Shown: positions 10,982 through 23,687, counted from the first letter of the stretch. The stretch is DNA of 64,000 nucleotides from Cryptomeria japonica (GCF_030272615.1 NC_081406.1:484809900-484873899); one strand, 5' to 3'. A program made the numbers and translations. The notes: generated by a model from the letters alone, not told the origin.

Positions 10982-13844
10982 TGTAAAGACATCAATCTAG
11001 GATCTAACCCTAAACTACTCTTTATTCATAAATAAACTTAAATTTCAATCTATAAGCATATTTTATACAAGATATAAGAAAACATCGAATATGGATATAA
11101 AAACATTCATAGATATATCATTATAATGCAAATGAATAATACAATTTTCATACTTAGAAGTCCTTATTTCCTACTTAGGCTTCCCAATTTGTCTTAAAAT
11201 ATACAAGAAGATGCATCCATCAATCTTTAGTCTGAGTCAATTCCTTCTGTCCTTTGAACGCAGACGAGAACAAGAATCAGGTGCTTTTTCCACCCAACCT
11301 TGATGCTTATGCTTCCCCAGAATTCTTGGTGAATCAAGAATACCTGACCTTGCATGAATTGGTTTAACTAAAGAAATCAAAAGCAAGAGGGAATATGGTG
11401 CATGCCTAGATAATATATGCATTTTCATTTTTCTACTTCATTCTAAGAAACAAGCATTCACTATCATACTAGGATGTCGTAGAGAGCATAAATAAGGAAT
11501 TTCCATCATTTTCTATGGATAATTCAAATAATAACTCGGCCGAGTATAATGCCATGCACAACAAAATACTAGTTGGAAAAATAAACTATTCTCCCTAAAA
11601 ACATCCACATTCGGCATCCGTCCCGAAAGGTAATTTTCTAACTCAAGCTTAACCCTAGCTTGGTTCCCTCAAACACAAATTCAATTGAGAATACAATCTT
11701 TCTTTTTAAACAAAAATAGAGATATCATTTTCCTTACTAATCATTACTTGTCTAATATATCTATCGAAGACAATCTTTCATAATTTGGAAAAATGATAAA
11801 CTTTCATAAGCAATAATCTTAAAATCAATCTTTTGACTAAATAAGGTACATGCAAAAGAAGGTGTTATACATGTATGGATTTAATCTCATAAATAAACAA
11901 AAAGTACGCAAACACATTCTTAAAATAGAATTAGAACTAATTATTCTGACAAAATACGTTATTAACAATTAGTTAACATCTTTTCTCTATATTCTTTTCT
12001 TCTATTCTAAAATGATTTACAATGCATCTCACATAAGATAATGACATATGAAACAAATTTGGATAATCATACCTAATATCTAAAGCTTCTAATTCTATAT
12101 ATTCTCATACCAAATCATAACAAATAACAACCATAAACAAAGGAATTCTGACCTTTTGTAAACTTGGTCTGGTTTGTACGACCTTGACGTTCTTTCGTCC
12201 AATAGTTCCTCGCCTTCTTCGCAAGTCTCTCTCAAAACTATTCCTATCAAATCTATCTCTATTCTATTTCTCTTTTGATAATATCAAATTATCTTCTCCT
12301 CTCTTCTAATCTATCCTTCCCTTCAAGAGTTTATCGCCCTTCTCTGCTTTTGAAAATGATTGAATGAATGTGTGTTTTCCTCTCATCCTCCATCTCTATT
12401 TATTCACTTTTGCCCTACGTTTACTCCTTTATTAAGGGCTCGGTGATAGTAGTTGTTTAAAACTCTTTTACCTTTATCTCCTCTTATTCTTCCACGTTTG
12501 AGAGATATGTTATTCTTTGATGCGTGTTTGGCATTCAACTGGCTTCTACGGTTGACATGTCTTTCTCCTAACACTGTGAGATGGGGAGTCTATCTGCAGA
12601 TTTTATATGGCAGTCACTTACGTTGAGGCTAACTTGCTTAATTTATGCCACCACTAAGAGTCTTCCTTTTTTTGGGTGGAGATGGAGAAGTAAAACTGAA
12701 GTAAACTGAGGTTTCAAACATATGCTGCGTGGAGTGGAGAAGTAAACTGAGGTTTCAAACATGTGCTGGCTATTTCAACGCTCCATGCATGGCCACATTT
12801 TCTATGTTTAGTTTATGCCATTGTATCCTATGTCCTCCATGTTAAAACCTTGAATTCTGCATTAAATCCGCTAGTCTTTGCATCTTCTAACGTTAACTAT
12901 GGTCGTATGTCGTTTGCATGCTCAGTTCCATGTCAAAATCTTCTAATTCATGCATTTAATCGCTGGTTTTTGCATCACTAAAGTCTTTGTTTTAAGTTCC
13001 AACATTTGCATGCCATCAACTCTACATTAACATCCTCTAATTTCTGCATTAAAACCTTTATCTTCTACGTGTTAATAATATCTTTGTTTTATGCCATGTA
13101 TATCGACTTATATTAGTCGTGGTTTTTAACTCCATGTTTAGTTGATATGCATTTATCGACTGGAGTCTAATCGGTCTTCCTTAGTTCATGTAACATAGTC
13201 GCTTTTCAAATTAAAACTAAGTCACCACCCTTTGTTAAAAATGCGACTATCTAATAAAAATAATAAACTTATACGTTTAAAATTATAATATATATTCCTA
13301 ATTTAATATAACGTGAACTATATTAACTTTTGAATATACAAGTTTGTATAGAGTCCTAATATTTAAAATACGTACTAATGTAGTATAATTCCAAAAATGA
13401 AACATAATTACAGTTTTGATAATTTCGACACAAAGGATGTGACATCATAAAAATCACTATATATTTCAAATTTTTAATTTATTTTTCATCCTATTTTAAC
13501 ATAATATTTCACTCATAATTCCAGACATAAACATATAAGCATATTTTCTCTATTATAGTGTGTGAGATTCCCTTTTCCATCGAAGTCATTTAGTTAAAAT
13601 CAACTCTACCTGATTCGTGTTCTCGCCTTCAACCTCGTTCACCTGATCCTGTGTCACTTGCACTCAATAGTTTATCAGTATTGACAAACCCAAATAAAAG
13701 AACATTAAATGTCGAATTTCATACCAATTGCAGGAATTAAAATGCATGCAATATTTCTAGATTATGAATGATCTAATCTATTTTAATTTCAAAATCACAT
13801 TAAATCTTTAAATTGCACATTATTAAATAAAATGATTCGTGACA
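10982..13844 (-). repeat. 3' LTR of Gypsy-1
   Basis: On the + strand it runs from TGTAAAGACATC to ATTCGTGACA. It aligns end to end with 19319-22182, with mainly C/T and G/A differences and few indels. Confidence 0.95.
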
Positions 13845-13857
13845 TCCTTCCTCTCTT
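13845..13857 (-). other. Polypurine tract of Gypsy-1
   Basis: The minus strand reads AAGAGAGGAAGGA directly upstream of the 3' LTR, the expected site of plus-strand priming. Confidence 0.85.
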
Positions 13858-14040
13858 GGAAGAGACATTGTCTCGATGTCTTGCCACTCATCAATAATCA
13901 CAAAACAATAATATCTCATAAAATGTCAATCATACCTCAAATTCAAATAATAATACCAATAGCACACAGGCTATCAAAGTTTACATCATAAAATTTAAAT
14001 AATTGTTTCAAAATATCCAAAATTAAATAGTAGTTATTTC
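13858..14040 (-). other. Gypsy-1 3' untranslated segment
   Basis: This is AT-rich spacer between the pol stop and the PPT. Nothing further is recognised. Confidence 0.5.
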
Positions 14041-17000
14041 CTAAGAAAGCAAATGAGGAAAATGACGGTCAATCATCTCAGCATCTTCCCATCTAGCACT
14101 ATCCTCATAATACTAGTCCCACTGAACCTTATATTGAGTGAAATATCTTCTACGTAGCTTCACACTAAGCTGATCTAGGATTCGGATGGGCTCCACTAGC
14201 ACCACCCCTGGATCCTGAACCTGTAAGGATTTCCAATGAAGAATATGAGATGCATCAGCATTGTAAGGTTTTAGTAAAGACACATGAAACACATTATGGA
14301 TTCGAGCTAGAGCAGGGGGTAAAGCTAATCTATAAGAAACTAGATTGATAACCTCCAGTACATCAAAGGGTCCCACATATCTTGGAGCCAATTTTGATGA
14401 TTTTCCAAACGAGATAGAGCTCTTATGAGGTTTGACTCTCAAAAAGACTTTATCTCCTATAGAGAATTGTCTAAAAGTTCTATTTTGGTCTGCATAACTC
14501 TTCTATCGATCAGCTGCTTCCTTCAATCTACTCTTAATCAATACCATTTGCTCATCCATTTCCTTGAGTAAATCTGGACCAATAATGATCCTATTCTCTA
14601 ATCTATCCCAGCTCATAGGCGTGCAGCATTTTTGCCCATAGAGTGCTTCAAAAGGTGCCATCCCTAATGATGTATGAAAGGAGTTGTTATAAGAAAATTC
14701 AACTAAGGGCAAGTACTCCTCCCATTTGTACTGCTGATCCATGCAATACATCCTCAAAAGATCCTCCACTACCTGATTAACCCTTTCTGTTTGGCCATCA
14801 ATCTGAGGATGATATGCTAAGCTAAAATTTAGCCTTGTTCCCAATGCTGCATTCAATGTTGTCCAAAATCTAGAAGTCATCTTGGTATCCCTATCAGATA
14901 TTATAGTTTCTGGAACTCCATGTAACCAAAAAATTTCTTGCACTAATTTCTTGGCAAGAACAAATGATCCATCTTTTAGATTACCAGGTATGAAATGTGC
15001 AACTTTAGTCAACTTGTCCACCACTACTAAGATAGTGTCATGCTTATTCTTACTCATCGGTAATCCTTGGATAAAATCCATACTGATTACCTGCCACTTG
15101 TATTCTGGTATAACATGTTGGAATAGAAGTCCTGCTAGATGAACATGTTCATCTTTTACTCTTTGACATTCCAGGCATTGTGCTACATACTCAACCACTT
15201 CTTTCCTGAGTTTAGGCCAGAAATACAATTTTTTCAAATTAGCTACCATCTTTGTTATTCCAGGGTGTCCTGAATAAGGTGTATTGTGCATCTCATGTAA
15301 TATCAACTTCCTCAACTCTCCCCCTTTTGGTATGTACATCCTTCCTTGGTATCTCAAAATACCCTCTAGTTCTATCTCATATCCATCATAGCGATGGTCT
15401 GAAGAGTCTCTTTCCAAGGCTTGTTTAACTCTTAAATAATGTTCATCTTCGAAAAGATTCTGCAACACTTGTTGCTTCAAATTTTTCCTTGTTGTAACCA
15501 TAGCAGATAGGTGTCTTCTTCTCCTGAGAGCATCAGCTACTCTATTTTCCTTCCCTTGGATATATTCAATACCAAAGTCATACTCACTTAGAAATTCAAG
15601 CCACCTTCTCTGTCTTGCATTTAGGTTAGGTTGTGTAAAAATATACTTCAATCCTAAATGATCCATTTTAAGCTCAAAAGGCTTCCCTAAAAGGTAATGC
15701 CTCCACATTTGTAATGCATGCACAATAGCTAGTAGTTCTAAATCATGTGGAGCATAATTCATCTCATATTGCTTTAGCTTTCGTGATTCATATGCAACCA
15801 CCTTTCCTTCTTGCATCAACACTGCTCCCACACCTTCACCCGAGGCATCTGTAATTACTACAAAATGTCTGTTGGGATCTAGTATTGTTAATACTGGTGC
15901 CGTTGTCAATTTCTGCTTCAGGAGTTGAAATGATTCTTCACACTTCTCAGTCCATTCAAACCTTTTTTCCTTTTTCTAAAGTGAGGTAATTGGTGTCTCT
16001 ATCCTGGAAAACCCTTCCACATATTTTCTATAATATCCAGCAAGTCCCATAAAACTTCAAACTTTTGATACATTCTGGGGTGTTGGCCAATCTACTATTG
16101 CTTTTATCTTTATAGGATCAACTAAAATTCCTTCGGCGGATATGACATGACCTAAGTATTGCACCTTTTCCTGAAAGAAGGCACACTTAGAGAATTTCCC
16201 ATAAAGTTTATGATCTCTCAATTGTTGCAAAACTATCCTCAGGTGCTTCTTATGTTCTTCTTCATTCTTAGAATAGATCAATATGTCATCAATGAAGATT
16301 AAAACAAAGTCATCCAAGTATTCTTTGAAAATACTGTTCATGAGGTTCATGAATGCTACTGGGGCATTAGTTAAACCAAATGGTACAACTGTGAATTCAT
16401 AGTGCCCATACCTTGTTCTGAATGCAGTCTTAGGAATGTCTTCATCTTTAATCATTAACTGATGATATCCGGATCGAAGATCAATCTTGGAGAATATAGA
16501 TGCACCTTTCATTTGATCAAATAATTCATCTATCCTTGGTAGAGGATATCTGTTTTTGATGGTTACTTTGTTCAACATCCTATAGTCAATGAATAACCTC
16601 AAAGTACCATCTTTCTTCTTTACAAAGATCACTGGTGCACCCCATGGGGATACACTTGGTCTAATAAAACCTTGCCTAAGCAATTCCTGTAATTGAGCCT
16701 TAAGCTCATATAGTTCTATTGTTGTCATTCTATATGGAGCCTTAGATTGTGGCTCCATTCCAGGTAAGAGTTCTATAGAAAAATCGAACTCTCTCTTAGG
16801 TGGTAACTTGGTAAGATCTTCTGGAAAGACATCTAGAAACTCTGCAAGGATAGGATAATCTATAGGAATTTTCTCTACATTATTCAAATCATTAACCATG
16901 ATGGAAATAATGGAACATCCTTTTCTTTGGGCCTTCTTGAGTTGCATCGCCGAAATGTATCTCAATTCAAGAGGATTTTGAGACCCAAAAATTTCAACGG

Positions 17001-17043
17001 AATTCCCAAAATCATCCATGCAACTAATGACCCTTATCTTCAT
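14041..17043 (-). pseudogene. pol: Gypsy-1 RT, RNase H, integrase and chromodomain
   Basis: RT lies in 16057-17043 (LRSGYHQL; active site FIDDILIYS). RNase H begins near 15900 (ITDASGEGVGAVL). Integrase has the HHCC zinc finger (HPGITKM to CLECQRVK) and core (MDFIQGLP, YHPQIDGQTERVNQ). The C-terminus is a chromodomain (from LRRRYFTQYKVQWD to a stop at 14041-14043), a module that in chromoviruses binds methylated H3 and guides integration. Stops at 16057-16059 (TGA), 15976-15978, 14503-14505 and just below 14113 (TAG) break the frame, but the domains stay in the same frame across them. Single C-to-T changes explain most of them. The copy is otherwise nearly intact. Confidence 0.94.
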
Positions 17044-17071
17044 AGTTCACTATGGCTTTATGTTCAGTCAA

Positions 17072-17338
17072 TCAATTAATACCTAAGATCACATCATATG
17101 ATCCTAATGGTGCAACATAAAGGTTAACTTGCATTTGGAAACTAGGAAGTTCTAATTCACTACAAAATAGACAAGTATCTACCCTCTTTTCTGCTCGATT
17201 TCCATACTGAACCATCCATGAATTTGAAATATAACCAGGTTTAACATATATTCTAGAAACTACTTGTGGATCAATAAAACATTTAGTAGCTTCCATATCT
17301 ATTAAAATAGAAACTGTTTGTCCAAAGAGCTTACCCAT
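17072..17338 (-). pseudogene. Gypsy-1 aspartic protease
   Basis: The fold is recognisable from ILID..AT.CFID near the start to SYDVILGIN at the end, which is the gypsy retropepsin pattern. The expected active-site triplet DSG reads DME, so the catalytic Asp is present but the following Ser-Gly is lost. A TGA immediately after VILGIN, where the family usually has Trp, separates it from RT. Confidence 0.85.
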
Positions 17339-17384
17339 AATCTGGATAGGTGTGGCTTGGAAATCAGCTTGACGATTGTCAACA

Positions 17385-18534
17385 GTAGCATGAATCTGAT
17401 GTTGAGGGGCTCCTTACTGATATACTCCTCTCTGTGCTGGGGTACATTGTGGACAATTGGAGGCGTAATGACTCCCTCCACAATTATAACACCCATCCCT
17501 AGGACCAGGATAGCCACCTGACCTTCCTCTATCCATATTCTATCAAGCATTGGTGTTATTGTTTGCTTTCTTGTTTCCATCCTGATTCACTCTTCCTTTT
17601 TCCTGGGTGTTGGGTCCCCTCTTAAGATTTCTTATCTGCCAATTGTTGCCATTGTGGTTCCTTTGGAAATTTCTATTCCCAAAATTTAGTGAGTTGTTCT
17701 CATTCTTTTGAAGGTTCCCCAACTGCTATAACTTCTGCTCTTGCTTAATCGCCTTTTCAAATACCTCCACCATAGTTAATGGATTATGGATATCCACCTC
17801 TGCCCTATATGGGTTCTTAAACCCAAAATGAACTTCTGAATGGGGAATCTTTCATCCATCTGGTATTGTGGAACATACTTAAGGAGATTAGTAAATTTCT
17901 CCCAATACTGTGTTACCAACATATTACCTTGAGTAAGGTTTTGAAATTTTGTCATCTTCTTGTCGAAGAATAACTGTGGAAGCCACCTTTTCCTGAAGGA
18001 TTGTAAAAACAAATCCCAAGTGATCTCTCTTGGTTGCAGTTTCTTTTCTGACTTTTCATTGTCCCACCAAGTAGCAACTTCACCAGACAACTGATAAGCA
18101 GCCCAAACTGCCTTAGTTTCATTTGACATGTTGCGGAGACCAAAATATTTGTCCATTTCAATTACCCATGCCTCTGCACCATCGCCAATTGTTTTTCCAT
18201 CAAACTTTGGCAGGGCTATCCTTTTCAAATCTTTTGCCAGCTCTTCTTCTATTCTGGCTTGGTTGTCGGGTTGCTCCTCAACCCTTGGGGCTTCCTGTCA
18301 GACTTCTCCAACCCTTCAAACCTCTTGTTCGAGATCATTCATCCTTGCACTTTTCTGATTGAGTAGGTCAAGAATTTGATCTAACCTTTCATTTCCATTA
18401 CTTGACCCCGCCCTTGTGGTTCTTGAGGCTATTTTTAACAATTCTACATCAGGGAGATGTTGATAATTCTTAGCGAAAAAGAAACATATTTTCAATGTTA
18501 CGTTTTTCGTAACTTCTATCATGCTTCCTAACAT
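17385..18534 (-). pseudogene. gag: Gypsy-1 gag with zinc knuckle
   Basis: The retrotransposon gag core is at 17776-18228 (LPKFDGKTIGDGAEAW; AAYQLSGEVATWWDNE; FRKRWLPQLF). A Cys-rich knuckle (CYNCGGSHYASNC, with spacing C-x2-C-x3-H-x4-C) lies near 17450-17490. The N-terminal segment at 18316-18534 includes NERLDQILDLLNQ, probably a coiled coil. TGA stops at 18298-18300 and 18316-18318, an adjacent TAG/TGA pair at 17540-17545 and TAG at 17726-17728 fall where Arg or Gln would fit. The start is uncertain. Confidence 0.88.
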
Positions 18535-18843
18535 CTAGCCTTATATTACAACTACAGAGATTTAATACTCTTATTGAATATTATAGGAAAACAATATAAA
18601 TTTATAATATAGCAGTATCAAATAATTTTCAATCTACTTCATTCAAATTTATAACACAAGTTAGGTTCAAAATATATATAGATATCATCAAGAAATACAC
18701 AATTTTTAACTCAAAATACAAAAGAAGAGATCTCTATTTGATAATAGAAGGGAATACATCTTTATTTGATAATAGAAGGGAATACATCTTTATTTGATAA
18801 AAGAAGGAAAGACATTTTTATAGAAGTGTTGTAACACGTTACA
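18535..18843 (-). other. Gypsy-1 spacer between leader ORF and gag
   Basis: It is AT-rich and holds a short tandem repeat (about 22 bp, TTTATTTGATAATAGAAGGG type, three copies near 18730-18805). No coding is recognised. Confidence 0.5.
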
Positions 18844-19216
18844 TCACTCATCGGGAGGAGTTAGGGGAGTGGATTCTTCTGACTCATTAGGACTTAAAGG
18901 GGTGTATCCTTCCAATTCAGTCTCACTCAGAGGGGTATAGCCCTCAGATTCATCATCACTTAGAGGAGTATACTCCTCAGATTCTTCAGAACTGATCACT
19001 ATTGGCCTTATAGATGAGTATTCTAACTCAGGCTCTTTTTCTTTTACAGGAATATTTCTCAGAAGGTATTACAACACTTCCTTCTGGGACTGGTTTCACT
19101 TCAAAAGGGGTGTCATCCAAAACCGGCTTGACAGGAGATGGAGGATCCTTCATGACCCTAAGGTAATGGGCATACCCAGCTACGGATTTTTGAGCTGTCT
19201 GCTTGGTACGCACCAT
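18844..19216 (-). pseudogene. Leader ORF with histone H3 tail-like N-terminus and acidic repeats
   Basis: It begins at ATG 19214-19216, about 90 nt after the PBS, so it is the first ORF of the Gypsy-1 RNA. The N-terminus reads MVRTKQTAQKSVAG. H3 after Met is ARTKQTARKSTGG, so R2, T3, K4, Q5, T6, A7, K9, S10 and G13 are kept; A1, R8, T11 and G12 differ. No histone fold follows. A Pro/Val-rich linker comes next. The first frame stops at 19028; a one-base frame change near residue 54 continues into an acidic tail of four 11-residue repeats (xxYTPLSxxxx) ending at TGA 18844-18846. Total is about 123 residues across both frames. Function is unknown; mimicry of the H3 tail is inference. Confidence 0.72.
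18847..18978 (-). repeat. Four 33-bp tandem coding repeats
   Basis: The minus strand encodes four 11-residue units, EEYTPLSDDES, EGYTPLSETEL, EGYTPLSPNES and EESTPLTPPDE. The reading frame and the TPL core are conserved although the DNA varies, which suggests past selection on the protein. Confidence 0.85.
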
Positions 19217-19302
19217 TTCTGTAATGTTTAAACATAAAACTATTAATCTCCAAATTTATCTTAACGTAGTGACTCATATAGGTCCTAGTGTTATAAACCC
19301 TA

Positions 19303-19315
19303 GGCTCTGATACCA
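19303..19315 (-). other. Primer binding site of Gypsy-1
   Basis: The minus strand reads TGGTATCAGAGCC three bases inside the 5' LTR boundary. It is of the initiator Met tRNA type. Confidence 0.92.
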
Positions 19316-19318
19316 AAA

Positions 19319-22182
19319 TGTAAAGACGTCAATCTAGGATCTAACCCTAAACTACTCTTTATTCATAAATAAACTTAAATTTCAATCTCTAAGCATATTT
19401 TATACAAGATATAAGAAAACATCGAATATGGATATAAAAACATTCATAGATATATCATTATAATGCAAATGAATAATACAATTTTCATACTTAGAAGTCC
19501 TTATTTCCTACTTAGGCTTCCCAATTTGCCTTAAAATATACAAGAAGATGCATCCGTCGATCTTTAGTCTGAGTCACTTCCTTTTGTCCTTTGAATGCAG
19601 ATGAGAACAAGAATCAAGCACTTTTTCTGCCCAACCTTGATGCTTACGCTTCCCCAGAATTCTTGGTCAATCAAGAATACCCGACCCTGCACGAATTGGT
19701 TTAACCAAAGAATTCGAAAGCAAGAGGGAATCTGGTGCATGCCTAGATAATATATACATTTTCATTTTTCTACTTCATTCTAAGAAACAAGCATTCGCTA
19801 TCATACTAGGATGTGGTAGAGAGCATAAATAAGGAATTTCCATCATTTTCTATGGATAATTCAAATAATAACCCGGCCGAGTATAATGCCATGCACAGCA
19901 AAATAATAGTTGGAAAAAACAACTATTCTCCCTAAAACCATCCACATTCGGCACCCGTCTTAAAAGGTAATTTTCTAACTCAAGCTTAACCCTAGCTTGG
20001 TTCCCTCAAACACAAATTCAATTGAGAATACAATCTTTCTTTTTAAACAAAAATAGAGATATCATTTTCCTTACTAATCATTACTTGTCTAATATATCTA
20101 TCGAAGACAATCTTTCATATTTTGGAAAAACATTAAACTTTCATAAGCAATAATCTTAAAATAAATCTTTTGACTAAATAAGGTACATGCAAAAGAAGGT
20201 GTTATACATGTATGGATTTAATCTCATATATAACCAAAAAGTACACAAACACATTCTTAAAATAGAATTAGAACTAATTATTTTGACAAAATACGTTATT
20301 AACAATTAGTTAACATCTTTTCTCTATATTCTTTTCTTCTATTCTAAAATGATTTACAATGCATTTCACATAAGATAATGACATATGAAACAAATTTGGA
20401 TAATCATACTTAATATCTAAAGCTTCTAATTCTATACATTCTCATACCAAATCATAACAAATAACAACCATAAACAAAGGAATTTTGACCTTTTGTAAAC
20501 TTCATCTGGTTTGTATGAACTTGACGTTCTTTCATCCAATAGTTCCTCACCTCCTTCGTAAGTCTCTCTCAAAACTATTCCTATCAAATCTATCTCTATT
20601 CTATTTCTCTCTTTCGATAATATCAAATTATCTTCTCCTCTCTTCTAATATATCCTTCCCTTCAAGAGTTTATCACCCTTCTCTGCTTGTGAAAATGATT
20701 GAATGAATGTCTATTTTCCGCTCATCCTCCATCTCTATTTATTCACTTTTTCCCTACGTTTACTCCTTTATTAAGGGCTTGGTGATAGTAGTTGTTTAAA
20801 AATCTTTTACCTTATCTCCTCTTATTCCTCCACGTCTGAGAGATATATTATTCTTTGATGCGTGTTTGGCATTCAACTAGCTTCTATGGTTGACAGGTCT
20901 TTCTCCTAACACCATGAGATGGGGAGTCTATCTGCAGATTTGATATGGCAATCACTTATGTTGAGGCTAACTTGCTTAATTTATGCCACCACTAAGAGTC
21001 TTCCTTTTGCTGTGTGGAGATGGAGAAGTAAAACTAAAGTAAACTGAGGTTTCAAACATATGCTACGTGGAGTGGAGAAGTAAACTAAGGTTTCAAACAT
21101 GTGCTGGCTATTTCAACGCTCCATGCATGGCCATGTTTGCTATGTTTAGTTTATGCCATTGTATCCCATGTCCTCCATGTTAAAACCTTGAGTTCTTCAT
21201 TAAATCCACTAGTCTTTGCATCTTCTAATGTTAACTATGGTCTTATGTCTTTTGCATGCTAAGTTCCACGTTAAAATCTTATAATTCTTGCATTTAATCG
21301 TTGGTTTTTGCATCACTAAAGTCTTTGTTTTAAGTTCCAACGTTTGCATGCCATCAACTCTACGTTAACATCCTCTAATTTCTGCATTAAAACCTTTATC
21401 TTCTACGTGTTAATAATATCTTTGTTTTATGCCATGTATATCGACTTATATTAGTCGTGGTTTTTAACTCCATGTTTAGTTGATATGCATTTATCGATTG
21501 GAGTCTAATTAGTCTTCCTTAGTTCATGCAACATAGTCACTTTTCAAATTAAAACTAAGCCGCCACCCTTTGTTAAAAATGCGACTATCTAATAAAAATA
21601 ATAAACTTATATGTTTAAAGTTATAATATATATTCCTAATTTAATATAAGGTGAACCATATTAACTTTTGAATATACAAGTTTGTATAGAGTCCTAATAT
21701 TTAAAATATGTACTAATCTAGTATAATTCCAAAAATGAAACATAATTACAGTTTTGATAATTTCGACACAAAGGATGTGACATCATAAAAATCACTATAT
21801 ATTTCAAATTTTTAATCGATTTTTCATCCTATTTTAACATAATATTTCACTCATAATTGCAGACATAAACATATAAGCATATTTTCTCTATTGTGGTGTG
21901 TGAGATTCCCTTTTCCATCGAAGTCATTTATTTAAAATCAACTCTACCCGATTCGTGTTCTCGTCTTCGACCTCATTCACCTGATCCTACGTCACTTGCA
22001 CTCGATAGTTTATCAGTTTTGACAAACCCAAATAAAAGAACATTAAATGTTGAATTTCATACCAATTGCAGGAATTAAAATGCATGCAATATTTCTAGAT
22101 TATGAATGATCTAATCTATTTTAATTTCAAAATCACATTAAATATTTAAATTGCACATTATTAAATAAAATGATTCGTGACA
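19319..22182 (-). repeat. 5' LTR of Gypsy-1
   Basis: It is 2864 bp and aligns with 10982-13844. The TSD CACCA follows at 22183-22187. Confidence 0.95.
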
Positions 22183-23408
22183 CACCAGTGAAGCCTTTCC
22201 TCGCCTAAAGATACAATCCAAAACATCTGATGGGAAGTGGCACTACCACCCGACCACGTGATCCCGAAATGGAACCACCCCACCTTGCTAGGAGATAGTA
22301 GAAGACCCTCAAGCAAGCAAAATAAGACAAGTACGATAGAACTACATGACTCTACAAACATCCATGTGACTCAACTCACAAACAATAGTGACTCAAAGGA
22401 GAGAGTGTCATCACATGGATTAAGGTGGTTACCCTGGTAGGCCTCCATAGGTCTCAGCCCCCATCTTGGGTTATCCTGGTAACCTCTCCTGAACCTTCGA
22501 CTCCATCTAAGCCTCATGTGGACCCTACCAATCCTTTCATGAAGACAAGGTGATAGGTTTTCCATTCCAGGCCTTCTCACCACATCCTGAGCCTATACAA
22601 GCACTCAACCATGTGTGAGGCATATTATCTTAATTAATATTTAATCTACCCACCCCCTAATCAATTATTAGGTTATCACTTCTTAACTGACTTTTGAGGG
22701 ATTACCCTTCCATCCAATTTGGGTGCAGCCCCCACTTGAAAGCCACTCTCTCTCATAGGACACTAATAGGAAAGGTCTCTCTACGAGAACTCTATGGCAA
22801 AACAAACAACCATATTTAATCCTGACAAACCACAGGTGAAGGATACACAATCACTAACCTAGGATTGACCATTTGGAACAAAACACACAATGGCTCACAT
22901 CAACGGGGTTATACAACAACACCTGACCAAGGGGTATAACAACATATGACATAATGACAACTCAACCAGAATTGCAACGAAATTAAGCTTGACTGCAAAT
23001 ACCATTTACACAAGATCCTAATACAGGCAATCTTTTCTTTAAACAACCAAAAGCATAAAATACTTGCAATTAAAGATTTTCCAAAAAATAAGAAAATACA
23101 ACTACATTAATACAAGGAAATCAATGTTGTCATTTGTCCAATAAGGTTAAATAAAATCACATAAAATTTAACCCCCTAATTATATGTTCATGATTTATTA
23201 ACAAATAAATCCGATTAGGTTATATCAATAATCTAAATTAAATTCTAAATTCCAAATTAAATATAATAGTATAATATAATTACATAAATATATATATTCC
23301 TCGAATATAATATTATATAATTATATCACATTAAAATATATAATAAAAAGAAGATTTAATTTTGAAATAACTTTCATTTTCAATAAATACATAATAACCT
23401 ATAGAAAA

Positions 23409-23410
<2 letters not shown>

Positions 23411-23462
<52 letters not shown>

Positions 23463-23492
23463 GTATGTATATACATACATATATATATATAC

Positions 23493-23525
<33 letters not shown>

Positions 23526-23603
23526 TACATATGTATATATATGTATGTATATGTATGTATATATATGTATATATATAAATATAAATATATATATATATTT
23601 TTT
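23411..23603. repeat. (AT)n / (ATGT) microsatellite
   Basis: This is an almost unbroken alternation of AT, TATG and TACA over about 190 bp. Open frames in it encode only Tyr/Ile runs and are not genes. Confidence 0.97.
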
Positions 23604-23687
23604 GAAAACATATTAAAACTAAAATAAAGCCGAATATAGAAATTTCGGTGGCAAATACAAAGGAAGGTGTAGTTTAATTTATACATG

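Larger units (their letters stand above)
10982..22182 (-). mobile_element. Gypsy-1, complete Ty3/gypsy chromovirus
   Basis: The element is 11,201 bp with LTRs of 2863 and 2864 bp. The TSD CACCA is exact at 10977-10981 and 22183-22187. The PBS (iMet type) and PPT are both next to the LTRs. Order on the minus strand: leader ORF, gag, protease, RT, RNase H, integrase, chromodomain. That is the chromovirus architecture, Tekay/Del-like by RT and gag appearance. The LTRs look very similar, so insertion is relatively recent, yet the coding region has several point stops. Confidence 0.97.

Noticed and set aside
19166-19216. A true histone H3 gene
   Set aside because: Only the tail-like start is present; no histone fold follows, and the ORF sits between PBS and gag of a retroelement.
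22188-23000. Possible host gene between Gypsy-1 and the microsatellite
   Set aside because: Short frames lack motifs, and the stretch lies inside a TSD-bounded solo LTR.
23411-23686. Open frames of about 60-90 codons in the AT microsatellite, on both strands
   Set aside because: They encode only Tyr/Ile/His runs produced by the repeat itself.
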